DNA of 64,000 nucleotides from positions 1,731,544 to 1,795,543 of the forward strand of contig NC_045151.1 of the NCBI RefSeq assembly GCF_008831285.2, written 5' to 3'. The DNA comes from Nymphaea colorata (taxonomy: Eukaryota > Streptophyta > Magnoliopsida > Nymphaeales > Nymphaeaceae). Shown here piece after piece: positions 1-9,993 of the stretch. A program made the translations under genes and the position numbers. Numbering within the stretch: the first letter of the stretch is position 1; each line of letters opens with the position of its first letter. The notes beneath the pieces were generated by a model, which searched no databases, was not told the DNA's origin, and was given only the letters and a program-made list of their open reading frames with translations.

Positions 1-1640
1 GGCGACCGTGCTTTCGGTATTATGTCATTTCGTCACAATTAACAACAGGTGGCAAAGTTTATGACCTATCATTAATTAGTTGTTTTGTACATTTCATTTG
101 TGACGGTGGAATAATACAACAATATTTTTTCTTACTTGTTTCTTAACTTAAACTTCAAACAAGTTGAAAAAAATTCAAAAAATATGTAACCAAATGTCGG
201 GATTGTGGATCAATTCCCGGCACGAAGAATTTTCAGGACTTATTAGCAGTAAAAGATATCACATGTTAGTGGACTGAGATGTTGGTGTCCCACACGCATA
301 TGCTTGGATGGCCACGAGTTGACGGTGCATTTGAGGTGCATGAACATGAACTGCTTCTGCTTTTGTGTTATTTTTACATGCAAAGAATTGAGATACAGTT
401 CACTTAGAACTCACATTGATTGCAAAATACTTCGCTTTTCAAAGGCCCCACACATGTAACTTATTTCTGGTGATGGGGAGCGTAGGGACTTCGGTTCTAT
501 TATTAAATGATAGGATGAAATACACTTCTTACTTACCCAAACACAGTTGATGGACGTGCTACTAGCTTCAACTTTCGTAGCCTAAATAACCCTATAAAAT
601 TATAAGAGTCCGACCTCAAGAAAGAGTTTGAAATTAAATCACAAAGAAATTTCAACACAAGCAATATAGCTAATTTGCGGTTTACTGAGGTTGCATTTGA
701 TAGTTTTAGATCATACATTCAAAGCTGCATTAAAAAGTGTGTTTTGAAAGATCTTCTGGCGTAACTTGATTTTAAAGTCATGCTATATGTTAAAAACCAT
801 GGATATAAGAAGGTACAACCTTAAATCGAGGGATATGAGAGCCTAGCCATAGATCTCAGATATGCGGTGAAACAGACACAACTCAATTTAGTTCAGCTAT
901 ACATTTACTCGTAACTGAAACGCAAACCCAAACCAAAATCCAAAGTCAGATACTGGGGGAAGATCTGCCTCATAACCTCGCTAAGTCGGGTACAAATTTC
1001 AATTTGAATTATACTAAATCCGAATCCGATTCAAATTACTGATGCTATCTGAAGAAGGGCCAAAGCTGAATATGAGTTTCAATTTGAATTATATGGCTTT
1101 TCAATTTGAGTTGTACTAAATCGAAAGCCAGTACAGATTACTTCCAACAAAAAGGCTGAAGATGCTCGAGGAAGCAGAGGATCCCTCCCCTTCTCTTGTT
1201 TTGAAAGTCAATGATTGTTTCCCAATTTGAATAAACTCGTGGTCAGTCCGTCCGTCAATTAAAGTGTCACACTATCACCATTTATAATTCAAAATCACCA
1301 TTTATGATTCAAATAAATAATGCTTACCAACATTGGATGAGAGTCATCGGACCAACTAGGCTCGAATTCTCATGGGTCTAAGTGCGGACCAGGACTAACG
1401 CGGTTTTGGTTCGGTTTGCGAGGAGGCGGCCAAAGGGAAGGAAGGGTAAAAACGTAAATTTGGTGGGAAAGAAGAAAGAAAGAAGGGGGAGGATGCTCAT
1501 GGGAAGATGCATTGAATCAGCATGGCGTGGGGATAGAAAGCGAGTGTGGACGAATCTGGAAGATATCGTCATATATCGAAAACCAGGAAACCCTGACACG
1601 GAGTGAGAGAAGAGAAAGGTAAGAGGGTCAAGAAAGGAAT
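1..1640. other. Intergenic DNA upstream of the EBF-like gene
   Basis: I see no gene here. All open frames are short and unlike known families. Around 985-1150 there are two diverged copies of a short AT-rich block built from TTTCAATTTGAATT-like words followed by ATTCAAATTACT-like words, related in style to the ATCCGAATC-type repeats elsewhere in the window. I scanned by eye for the EIN3 core AYGWAYCT expected in an ethylene-induced EBF promoter and did not find a convincing match. Confidence 0.5.
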
Positions 1641-1982
1641 TAAAGGGAGGAGAAGGGGGAGCTGCATCTGCCTCAATTCGTCCCTCTTTATTTGTTGAGG
1701 AGGAGGAGGAGGTGGTGGTGGTGGAGGTGGCGGAGGAGTGGTGGGGGTCGAAGGGTCCGGGGACGACGGCTCACGAGTTCAGACCAAGCCCAGCATCTGT
1801 GATTCATTGCGGCGTCTCTTCCCTGTTTTCTGTTGGAGGAGGACCTAGTCTGTGATGCATTCGGGGTTTGGAGGGGACTTGCCGCTTTTACAGGTGATTC
1901 TGTTGCTGGTGCTGCTGTTGGTTGCTGGCTGTGAGCCGTCGTTAGTGTTTCTGTTCTCCCCGGCGAAATTCACGACGCCCTT
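1641..1982 (+). promoter_or_regulatory. Putative 5' leader and proximal promoter of EBF-like gene
   Basis: The stretch before the chosen start codon is GC-richer than its surroundings and holds a GGA/GGT trinucleotide-rich tract at about 1697-1745. An upstream ATG at 1855 opens a reading frame that overlaps the main coding sequence (see the overlapping uORF entry). A CAG/GTGATT sequence at about 1891-1898 could be a 5'-UTR splice donor, but no acceptor stands out. The transcription start is not visible from sequence alone, so the leader boundary is an inference. Confidence 0.35.
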
Positions 1983-2997
1983 ATGCCTCCCCTCGTCAAG
2001 TATTTTGGTAAGGGATCGATCTCCTTCTCCTTCTTCTTCTCTTTCTAATTAGAAGCTTTCTCTTTTTCTTTTTTGATGATCTCGCTGTTGGTTTTTGGTT
2101 GGTGTTGCATGCGTTCCTCTCTTCTTTCTACCTTACACGAGAGAGGCGGTCCCATGATCTCTTTATCGTTTTCTTTTTTGATTTTCGTGGAAGAAACGGG
2201 TCTTCTGTTCCATGCTGTCTATCTTGTTTGAAGATTGGTGCCTGGAAATTTTGCTTTTTACCTCCAATTCTCTGCTCCTCGGGTTTGTAGCTGGCGTTTA
2301 GCTTTTCTCTTGTTTTTGGTATTGGTTTCGATGTCTGATGGATTTTCTTCAACGAAAGGAGTTTCTTCACGTTGTGAAAAGGTTGTGTGTTTGAAGTTTT
2401 GAACACCTGGGCATTTTCTTTTTCGATGAATGCTGACCATTCGTCGTCTTAACGAAGGCCACTTTCTTTTCCGGTAAACGATTTTTGTTTGGGGAGTGTT
2501 ACAGAAGCTTTCATTGCATATCATGTTGTACCCTTCTATGACTATTCTTTCTTTGTCTTCCTTTTATTTTTCTTTGGTTTTGGAAGATTCTTTGTTTCCT
2601 TCCTCCCTGGACAAATGGCATGACAAATTTCTTGGCATCGGATTTTGTTTACCTACAGGGGATGAAGTTTTCTGCCCCGGCGGCCCTTTCAACTCCGACT
2701 TCATGGATTCGAGCCTCATGCTTTCTCCATCGCCTTTTGTCGATGTCTTCTGCCCACGGCGAAAGCGCGCTCGCATCAGCGCCCCTTTCATCCAAAGAGA
2801 ACAAGAGCCGGCCTCGAGAAAGATCGTCCCTTCCATCGACGTCCTCCCCGATGAGTGCCTCTTTGAGGTCTTCGCGCGGTTACCCAGCATTCGTGACCGC
2901 AGCGCCTGTGCCTGCGTCTCCAAGCGATGGCTTATGCTGCAGAGCAGCATCCGCGGGTCTGAGTTTGCTTCGACTCCCGCCTGTTGCGGTTCCGTGA
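1855..2997 (+). CDS. Overlapping upstream ORF of the EBF-like mRNA (spliced, 163 codons)
   Basis: ATG at 1855 lies 128 nt before the EBF start. Its frame is open for exactly 51 codons to the exon-1 end at 2007, then reads on through exon 2 from 2659 in a frame different from EBF and stops at TGA 2995-2997, giving 163 codons. The upstream ATG has G at -3, while the EBF ATG at 1983 has C at -3 and C at +4, which is a weaker plant context. If the mRNA starts upstream of 1855 and is not spliced in its leader, this ORF would be expected to lower EBF translation. The predicted peptide begins with a leucine/valine-rich hydrophobic run and resembles no family I know. It is best regarded as a candidate regulatory uORF and not a protein gene. 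Confidence 0.3.
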
Positions 2998-4685
2998 CTG
3001 CCACAAAGGTGGCGTCTGCAACCGAGAAAGATACGACAAAGGCCGCTTTGGCTGTGAAGGATGCTAATGGCGAGAGGGTTCTTCCTGCAACCATTGAAGT
3101 CGATGGCGGTGATGAAGAGGAGGAAGCTGCCGACTGCGATGCTGGCCATCTTACACGGTCTTTGCAGGGCAAGAAGGCAACCGATGTTAGACTTGCCGCC
3201 ATTTCCGTTGGTGCCGCCAAGCTCGGCGGGTTGGGCAAGCTTCTGATACGGGGTAGTAATGCAATTCGTGGTGTTACTGATGTTGGTCTCTCTGCCATCG
3301 CTCGTGGGTGTCCCTCCCTCAGGGTTCTCTCCCTCTGGAACCTCTCCTCTGTCAGCGACAAATCAATCTGTGAGATCGCTGAAGGTTGTCACCTACTGGA
3401 GAAGCTTGATCTTTGCCATTGCCCGAACGTTTCTGACAAGGCGTTGCTTGCCATTGCTGCGAAGTGCCCGAATTTGTCGTCTGTTTCCTTGGAGTCCTGC
3501 CCACTTATCGGAAACGAAGGTCTTCCGGCCATCGGCCGTTCCTGTCTGAACCTTCGGTCCATCAGCATCAAGGATTGCCCGCTTGTTGGTGATCAGGGTA
3601 TTGCAGGCCTGGTTGCCTCTGCTGCTGCACTTTCAAGGATCAAGCTTCAGGGTGTGAACATCTCTGATGTGTCACTTGCAGTTATCGGTCACTATGGCAA
3701 ATCGGTGGCCGAATTGTCCTTCACAGGTCTTCAGCATGTTGGTGAGCGTGGCTTCTGGGCTCTGGGCAATGCCCATGGCCTGAACAAGCTCAGGACCCTC
3801 CATGTCTCTTCCTGCAATGGGATGACAGATATGGGTCTTGAAGCTGTTGGTGTTGGTTGCCCTGTTCTGAAACATCTGTGCCTTCGGAGGTGCTGCTTGC
3901 TGTCAGACAGTGGGTTGAGAGCCTTCGCCAGAACAGTGGTGGCGCTTGAGAATTTGCTGTTGGAAGAGTGCAACTGGATTACTCAAACTGGTGTCTTGGA
4001 TTCTTTCTCCAACTGCAAGGCGAACCTAAAGTCACTTAGTCTGGTGAAATGCGTAGGGATCAATGATGTTGATGATGGTTTAAGTCCCCTGCCTCTGTGT
4101 GCCTCTCTGCATTCACTGACCATCCGTGGTTGCTCTGGTTTTGGAAGTCGTGGCGTGGCTGTTGTTGGGAAGGTCTGCCCCAATTTGCAAAATGTTGATT
4201 TCAGTGGAGTGAGTGGCCTTAGAGACTCTGATCTGCTGTCTCTGACGGAGAATTGCAGAGCTGGCCTCACCAAGCTGAACCTGAACGGCTGTGTAAACCT
4301 TACAGACGATGCCATCATCCGGTTGGTGATGTTCCATGGTGGAAGCCTGCGACTCCTGAACCTTGGTGGTTGCAGGAGTTTAACCGATGAGAGTCTTAAG
4401 GTCATACTGGCCAATTGCCCACTGCTGCAGGAACTGAACATGTCTGGATGCTCGATTACAGACCAAGGTTTTTTTTCTTTCAACTCATCTAACAAGGGAC
4501 TGCTGCCGGATCTTCAGATCCTCTCCCTCTCCGGATGTTCGCAAGTTTCAGAGAAAAGCTTGCAGGTTTTGGGGTACCTGAGCGGTTCTCTGGTCGGTCT
4601 CAACCTTCAACATTGCAACCTGATCAGCAGTAAGGCAGTTGGATGGCTTGGCGAGCGGATGTGGGGATGTGACATCCTCTCTTGA
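1983..4685 (+). CDS. EBF: EIN3-binding F-box protein (EBF1/EBF2-type), two exons
   Basis: This is the substrate-recognition subunit of an SCF ubiquitin ligase. By family it binds the transcription factors EIN3/EIL1 in the nucleus and sends them to the proteasome, holding ethylene responses off. Exon 1 is 1983-2007 and encodes MPPLVKYF plus one base; a GTAAGG donor follows. The intron is 2008-2658 (CAG acceptor, phase 1) and exon 2 is 2659-4685, for 683 aa in total. A tiny first exon ending in a phase-1 intron is typical of EBF genes. Visible parts are: a basic RRKRAR cluster at about residues 42-47; an F-box at about 66-105 (LPDECLFEVFARL, then CACVSKRWL); an acidic linker with DEEEEAADCD; then a long run of cysteine-containing leucine-rich repeats (LDLCHCPNVSDKAL type) to the C-terminal WGCDILS, which closely matches the usual EBF ending. 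The protein is a little longer than Arabidopsis EBF1/2 (about 620-630 aa), mainly because of the F-box-LRR linker. The family is very confident. Choosing between EBF1 and EBF2 is not possible. Confidence 0.93.
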
Positions 4686-5480
4686 TCTGGACAAATTGAA
4701 ATAGGAATCGGTGGTTGGACGAAGAAAGCACATCTGATTCAGTATCTCCTTCCGAGAGGGGATTTTTGAGACGGTTCTTTCACGTCTCCACCATACCATC
4801 TTTTTTGTTCTTTTTTTTGGGCTCATTTGTTTGGTCTTCTACAATGGGCCTTCTGCAGTGAAGAAGTAGAAGGAAAAACAGTCGGAGGAGAAAACAAACC
4901 AGGTTGTTTTCAAGGGGGTTCTCTGCCCCGTCCTGTTTTTGCGGGTTCTTCCTTCCATCTTGGTGGAAGAGAAGTGTTCGTTCACCATCAAGCGTCCTTA
5001 CCGCTCGGTGGTTTTTGACTGGACGGAGCAGTTCCTTCTGAAGAGTCACCATGGTTCTCATTCTCCAGAAGATAGGTCTTTCTTTTTTAGTTACTGTAGC
5101 GTTTTTAACAGGGACCCTGTTTCGTGTTCACCCTGGTGTTTTGACCGTTGCCTCTTCATTGCACATGGTGGTTGAGCACTGTGCAGCTTTTCCAGTATCT
5201 TTTCTGCGCTAAGAGGCTCTGTGGTCTATGTTTCTCATGGTGACTGTTGTATGTTTCCATGCTGGGTCTCGTTATTACGTCATGTATGCAGCTGGTTTTG
5301 TGGCTTGGATCTCTTTTTCTCTGCCTCTCAGGCTTTAGTGATGGCAGCGATTCGTTTGTGTCTGCCATGACAACCAGGTGCTGGTTTTTTCGCCTCTAGG
5401 CCTTGTGTTTTACCGGGCTGTTCTCTGCAAGGGCTGTATCCTTTCGTGGTTATGTTAATGCAATTGGGTTTTATCTAAGT
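4686..5480 (+). promoter_or_regulatory. Putative 3' UTR of EBF-like gene with poly-U tracts
   Basis: No coding sequence follows the EBF stop. The + strand here is U-rich in the transcript sense: six T, then GTTC, then eight T at 4801-4818, a further T-rich stretch at about 5078-5090 and another at about 5309-5318. Established work on Arabidopsis EBF1/EBF2 shows that poly-U elements in the 3' UTR mediate EIN2-dependent translational repression in ethylene signalling. Assigning that role here is an inference from position and composition. The poly(A) site is not certain; a CT/TA repeat starts near 5481. Confidence 0.45.
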
Positions 5481-5481
5481 G

Positions 5482-5540
<59 letters not shown>
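5481..5540. repeat. (CT)n/(TA)n compound microsatellite
   Basis: A short CT run passes into TA dinucleotides, is interrupted by TGTGTG, and continues as TA. It sits just beyond the presumed 3' end of the EBF-like gene. Confidence 0.95.
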
Positions 5541-8500
5541 AGGTTTGCCTTCAAGAACAAAGAAGTCGGAATCTCATCGGACTCTTAATTGGGTAGTCGT
5601 GGGAAATCTCTAAAGTGATTATGTTATGTGATCCTTGAAGCGATTGTTCTACTTGTTTACTCACAGATAATAATGGATACAATCTGTCCTGATCCTCTCT
5701 TTGTATTTGGTTCTCAGTTGGAAGTTATAGACGTATAAAACAAGAATCTAATTGTGGATAATCTCTACAACGGTGGCCAAGCAATTGGTCTCTAATTATG
5801 GATTCTCAATCAGAACCTGTGGAAGTAAGAATAAGCATCTGATCATGGGTAATCTCTAGATTGATCCTGGAAGCAATGTCTGCTCTAAAAATGTAAGCCT
5901 AAATGTTAGCAGCTTCTCTACCATATTCTTCCGGACCTCCTGCTCAGGAGACAGATAAGAACTCTGAGCGCACGAACTTTTTTCTGAATTCTCTGCAAAA
6001 CAGAACTTCATTACCTCTATTAACTTATAAGACTGACTTCAATGGCAGACACGCCTGGGTGGGTTTTTATTCCCAAGCATTCTGTCTTTTTCATTGGCAG
6101 ACTCAACCATTTAAAGCTGCCCCATCTCTAGGACGTCTGGTTGTAGGAATTGGAAATCGAAACAGAGTTGAAACGATTTCAACGTAACATATAGTGAAAT
6201 GCTAATGATCGGATGGATCTATATTGTTAGGAAATCCAAGTTCGACTGCTGAATGGATTCGAATTGATATACGGTCTCATAAACAAGTTCTATTTTAAGA
6301 AAAAAATTTGACTGAGAATCTGACTGTTACATACATGAGAGCATATGTTAGAGGGGCTTGAACACAGTTTTAATAGATATAGATATTGAAGGTGAATTTA
6401 AATCCAAATCCGGTTAAGACAAATTTAGTAGAACCGTTTTGCATCTTTACTAACATTCAACGGCTCTAAATGCATCGCCCGCTCGTCTTTTTCTCTCCCT
6501 CTTGGGTCGTCCCTCCATCGTTTCAACCGAATCTCAAGCATCTTTGGCTGTCTTAAGTCCGGCCAGCTTGTGCCACCACAAAACAAGATCAAACACAAAT
6601 TACAGCGTAAAGTTTTTCCTCCTCTTCCTGCGAGCCCACTGTTGATTAACATGAAACCTGCTCAACTACACAGGAAAAAGAAAAAGAAAAAAAAAAAAGA
6701 ACAAGAACGAAAGGAGAGGAAAAGTAAACAACAAACAGGAAAGCTAAAGCAGAACATGGATTTAATGGTCGGGAGGTAAGTACAAACAGAAAGCTAAAGA
6801 AGAACAAGGATTTAATTGCTGGGAGGTAAGTACAGAAAGGTTGCAGGTGAAGACAAACATTTACAGTATCTGCATTCAATGGTTCCAACAAGATTGGGCA
6901 GTAGCTAGATGGCCTTTACGTCTCCCTGATAGAGACAAGCGAGAGAGCAAGGAGCAAGCCAAGCGCCAGCCGCCCACCTGGCCAATTATTGTTTCTTCGC
7001 TTTTGAGTTATAATTGTATGGCCATTGCTGCCTTCCAGATGTCGCATCGCCCACGTTATATCGGCGACAAAACGGCCCTTCGTTTCTGTCAAGAGCCGGG
7101 GCAGCCCCAGCCGTCCATTGCTGAACAAGGACTCAGATTCACCCTGTTAGACTTGGCTTTTTTCTCTTTCTTTGCCGAGGGCAGTACGTGGTCGCCATGT
7201 GCAGCGACATCTGCAGCGTCAAATCTGCTATGCCTGCTGACCGTGGCTCGTGTTCCTCGTGATACCTGAACGAAAGGGTCGAGGCAAAGCACGGAGCGAG
7301 CCTGCTGGCCACAAGCGCTGCTGCCCTCCTGTAGAGGGCCTGGTCATCCCGTCTTGTACGTAGCAGAGGCGCAGGCGCAGGCGCCGGCGGCCGGCAGAGG
7401 AAGGTATGCTCCAAGGTGGGCAGTGTCCGCTTCGAGTTTTTTGAGATCATGTTCGCCTGTAAGCGACAGGAGAGTAGTGTTTTGGAAAACTAAACCAAAG
7501 ATTTTGTACTTGAGATCTCTTTTCATCATATATACTATCCTAAATAGGAGCCACAAGTAGAGTTTGATTAACTCGAGAGCTAAAGTTTTGATCGATAGTA
7601 GTATCGAGAAAAAAAATTACAGTTATTTTTTTATTTGATGATTTTTATATAGGAAAAGAGTAACCCTTTATGAAAATCACACACAGTAATTTTTGCTTTT
7701 AATTACTTGCAAAGGCAAGCGCAGAAATAAAAAAAATGTTAACACTTTTTTCCGGTTGCTCTTTGAAGAGTTCAAGACCGAATATCTTGCATCGTCTTTG
7801 TAAAACAAAGAAGAAGAAAGTCTTAAATTGTGTATTCATCGTCTGGTTGTGAAAAATAATGAAAGAGGAGGGAGACAAGAATGCAGTTTTACCTTCACAT
7901 TCCAAAACATTTTGACTTCAGACTTTAGAAACACAGATGAAAAAATAATATATAAAGGGAAACTTTTATATGCATGTGTGTTGTCGAGGGATATGAATAT
8001 AAGTGCACATGTATACACTCATGTATCCGGTGGTCTGCGAGCCCTCTAGCCCCAGGATCCAGAGCAGCCTAGTCCTACATTACATTATTCAACTCAGTGT
8101 TACACATTTATATGTGTATGAATTAGTATGTAGTGTATGCACATTTTACTTTTAGGCATCCCTACCATGTGTATAGAGAGTCAAGGAAGAAATTTTAGTA
8201 GGACCACATGAGAAGCAAGATATAATCAATTGCATCTAAACAACAATTTTTTGGGTCTTTTTTTCCCTCTCATTGCATCTAAACAACAATTTTGTGGCAT
8301 CAAGGGCATGCCACATACGTGCCCTACGCCTGCCCATTTGAGTTATGCCCCTCGGGGCAATCGTGCCATTGAAAATTTTCTGGAAAAACAAAAATGTGAG
8401 GAAGATCAACACAACTCATATGGCACTAATACTAAAGAGCCAATGCATATCCAACATCATAAATTTCCAACAAATATCCTTCTATAATAGCATACTAAAA

Positions 8501-8643
8501 TTCATATGCAGAATAATGGTCCGCCAACTTAGGCTTATTCCGTGTCAAAGATGCCACGAAATTGTTCACTCAATGCACCCCGGAAAAGGCAAAAACAACG
8601 CCACAAATTAGGATGAGCCTTTTAAATTTTGGATCCTTCTAAG
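5541..8643. other. Intergenic DNA without a recognisable gene
   Basis: Only short open frames are present and none resembles a known family. A frame of 142 codons at 6841-7269 (+) has an unremarkable composition and no motif I recognise, and its antisense frames are equally open, so I do not call it. The stretch 6735-6833 is a separate tandem repeat. The GC-richer patch at 6950-7420 is the only part whose composition departs from its AT-rich surroundings. Confidence 0.4.
6735..6833. repeat. Two-copy tandem repeat of about 50 bp
   Basis: Two adjacent imperfect copies begin with ACAGGAAAGCTAAAG / ACAGAAAGCTAAAG and both end in GGGAGGTAAGTAC. There are a handful of differences between copies. 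They follow a purine-rich low-complexity tract of AAAAAG words at about 6672-6730. Confidence 0.85.
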
Positions 8644-8869
8644 TAGGGCTGTACAATGAGGAGGGGAGCCAATTTGAGCTGGATTCACTCACTTGAAAAA
8701 CCTCGACTCGAGTTTAAATTTATACTGGGAATGTCAAATGGGTAGAGTTCAAGTTGTAAGAACTTAACTTGTTTAAACTCAGCTTAGCTCTATAATACTG
8801 GTTCATCAGAGTCAACGAGTTAAACAAGTTAAGCAAGCTCGAGCTCAACTCGGCTCATGTGCAACCTTA
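8644..8869. mobile_element. Small hAT-like non-autonomous element, CTCGA-rich (226 bp)
   Basis: The element starts TAGGGCTGTACA (8644-8655) and ends TGTGCAACCTTA (8858-8869). The ends are inverted repeats matching at 9 of 12 bases, with all mismatches transitions. The flanks are CTTCTAAG (8636-8643) and CTTTTAAG (8870-8877), an 8-bp direct repeat with one transition, which is the target-site length of hAT transposases. The interior is made of ACTCGA/GAGCTC/AACTCG words. It carries no coding capacity. Confidence 0.7.
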
Positions 8870-9226
8870 CTTTTAAGTGTGATTGTGCCTTAGTCCACTA
8901 TTGTAGTAGTTTAATGGATGTTAAAGGCAAATGGAGCCGGACAGCCAAGTCAAGTTCCCCCTTTGGGATCAACCTCCTTAGTCCTCTCTTGTACCACAGA
9001 ACCACTTTGGCAACAACCTCCTTGGTCCTCTCTCCGACCACATATGGGCGTCTTCCCCAAGGCCCTTCCTCTTTGCCAGTCTTCAAAAACCCTAACCCCA
9101 TCAACCCACATTCTACAAAAGATGCTTTTGGCAACATGTCCTGGGGGCAGCCCCGTTATATCATCCCTGATTATAAGGTGCCATTAGCTTTGTCTCAAAA
9201 AATCTCTGAATCAAAAGGTTGCACAT

Positions 9227-9397
9227 AGTGGCAGAGGTAGGTTTAGTCATGGTGTGGCAACTTGACCTCACATGCCCACAAAAACTGTTTATTTTCATAT
9301 CGAATTTCATTGTATGTTTTTCATTTACATATAAATGCCTCTTAAAAATTTGAAATTATATAATTACTGCCCCTTAGAAGTTTTCGGCTCACCCCTC
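9227..9397. mobile_element. Probable remnant of a GGCTCCGCC-end inverted-repeat element
   Basis: It begins AGTGGCAGAGGTAGG and ends near TTCGGCTCACCCCT, with an AT-rich TTGAAATTATATAA-like core and GCCCC before the end, the same plan as the better copies at 28401-28612 and 39062-39482. The ends are degraded, so the limits are approximate. Confidence 0.4.
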
Positions 9398-9599
9398 ATT
9401 GCATAACGATAAGGATTCGATTTACAAGAAGATGGATGGCCTTTCTGAAGGGCAGCCTTGGGTTTGTTTTGTGTCTAGATCCTCTAGAGTTAACGTCAAC
9501 TATAGAGAGGCCTTTTGGAAACTCACCAGCCAGTGGGCAGGTATGAGACCGATCCCCTAATTTTCATTGCTCTGGGAAAAGAAGAATTCCTTGTTCCTA

Positions 9600-9993
9600 C
9601 ATGCAGCTAAGAGCTCCAAGTCGAGCTTGAGTTGGGCAGCTCGAAGTCGACTCGACTCAAAAAACTCGAGCTCGAACTTGGCTTAAACCATAGTGAAGAT
9701 CGACTCAACAATACAACATCGATCTTAAACTTGACTAACTTAACTCGTTTATGTTAACCATGTCTAATTTCTTTTAATTCGTTAACTTGTTTTAACTTCA
9801 TTAATTCATTTAGTTGCTACTTGTTTAGCTATTTTCTCATTATAATTGAATATTTATTATGTAGTTGAGTTAAGTCTGAGTTCTTACAACTCGAAATCAA
9901 CTCGTTTAACCTTTCGAGTTTACATTTAAACTTGAGTTTGACTGGTTTATAAACAAGTTGAGTTTAGATTTGAGTCAAGTCGCCAACTCACCC
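9600..9993. mobile_element. Partial CTCGA-type hAT-like element
   Basis: This stretch has the same CTCGAGCTCGAACTTGG-like interior as the complete elements at 8644 and 38375. The right end CACCCTA fits the family's TAGGGTG terminus, but no matching left terminus or target duplication is visible, so I take it as left-truncated or rearranged. Confidence 0.5.

Noticed and set aside
2496..2658. Apparent N-terminal extension of EBF starting at 2496
   Set aside because: This part is intron: a good acceptor at 2657-2658 and a 5' exon at 1983-2007 restore the conserved family N-terminus.
2564..3361. A 265-codon - strand frame opposite EBF exon 2
   Set aside because: A shadow of the EBF coding sequence, low in complexity and without a family.
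6841..7269. A 142-codon + strand frame
   Set aside because: No recognisable motif; antisense frames are equally open and the composition is not distinctive.
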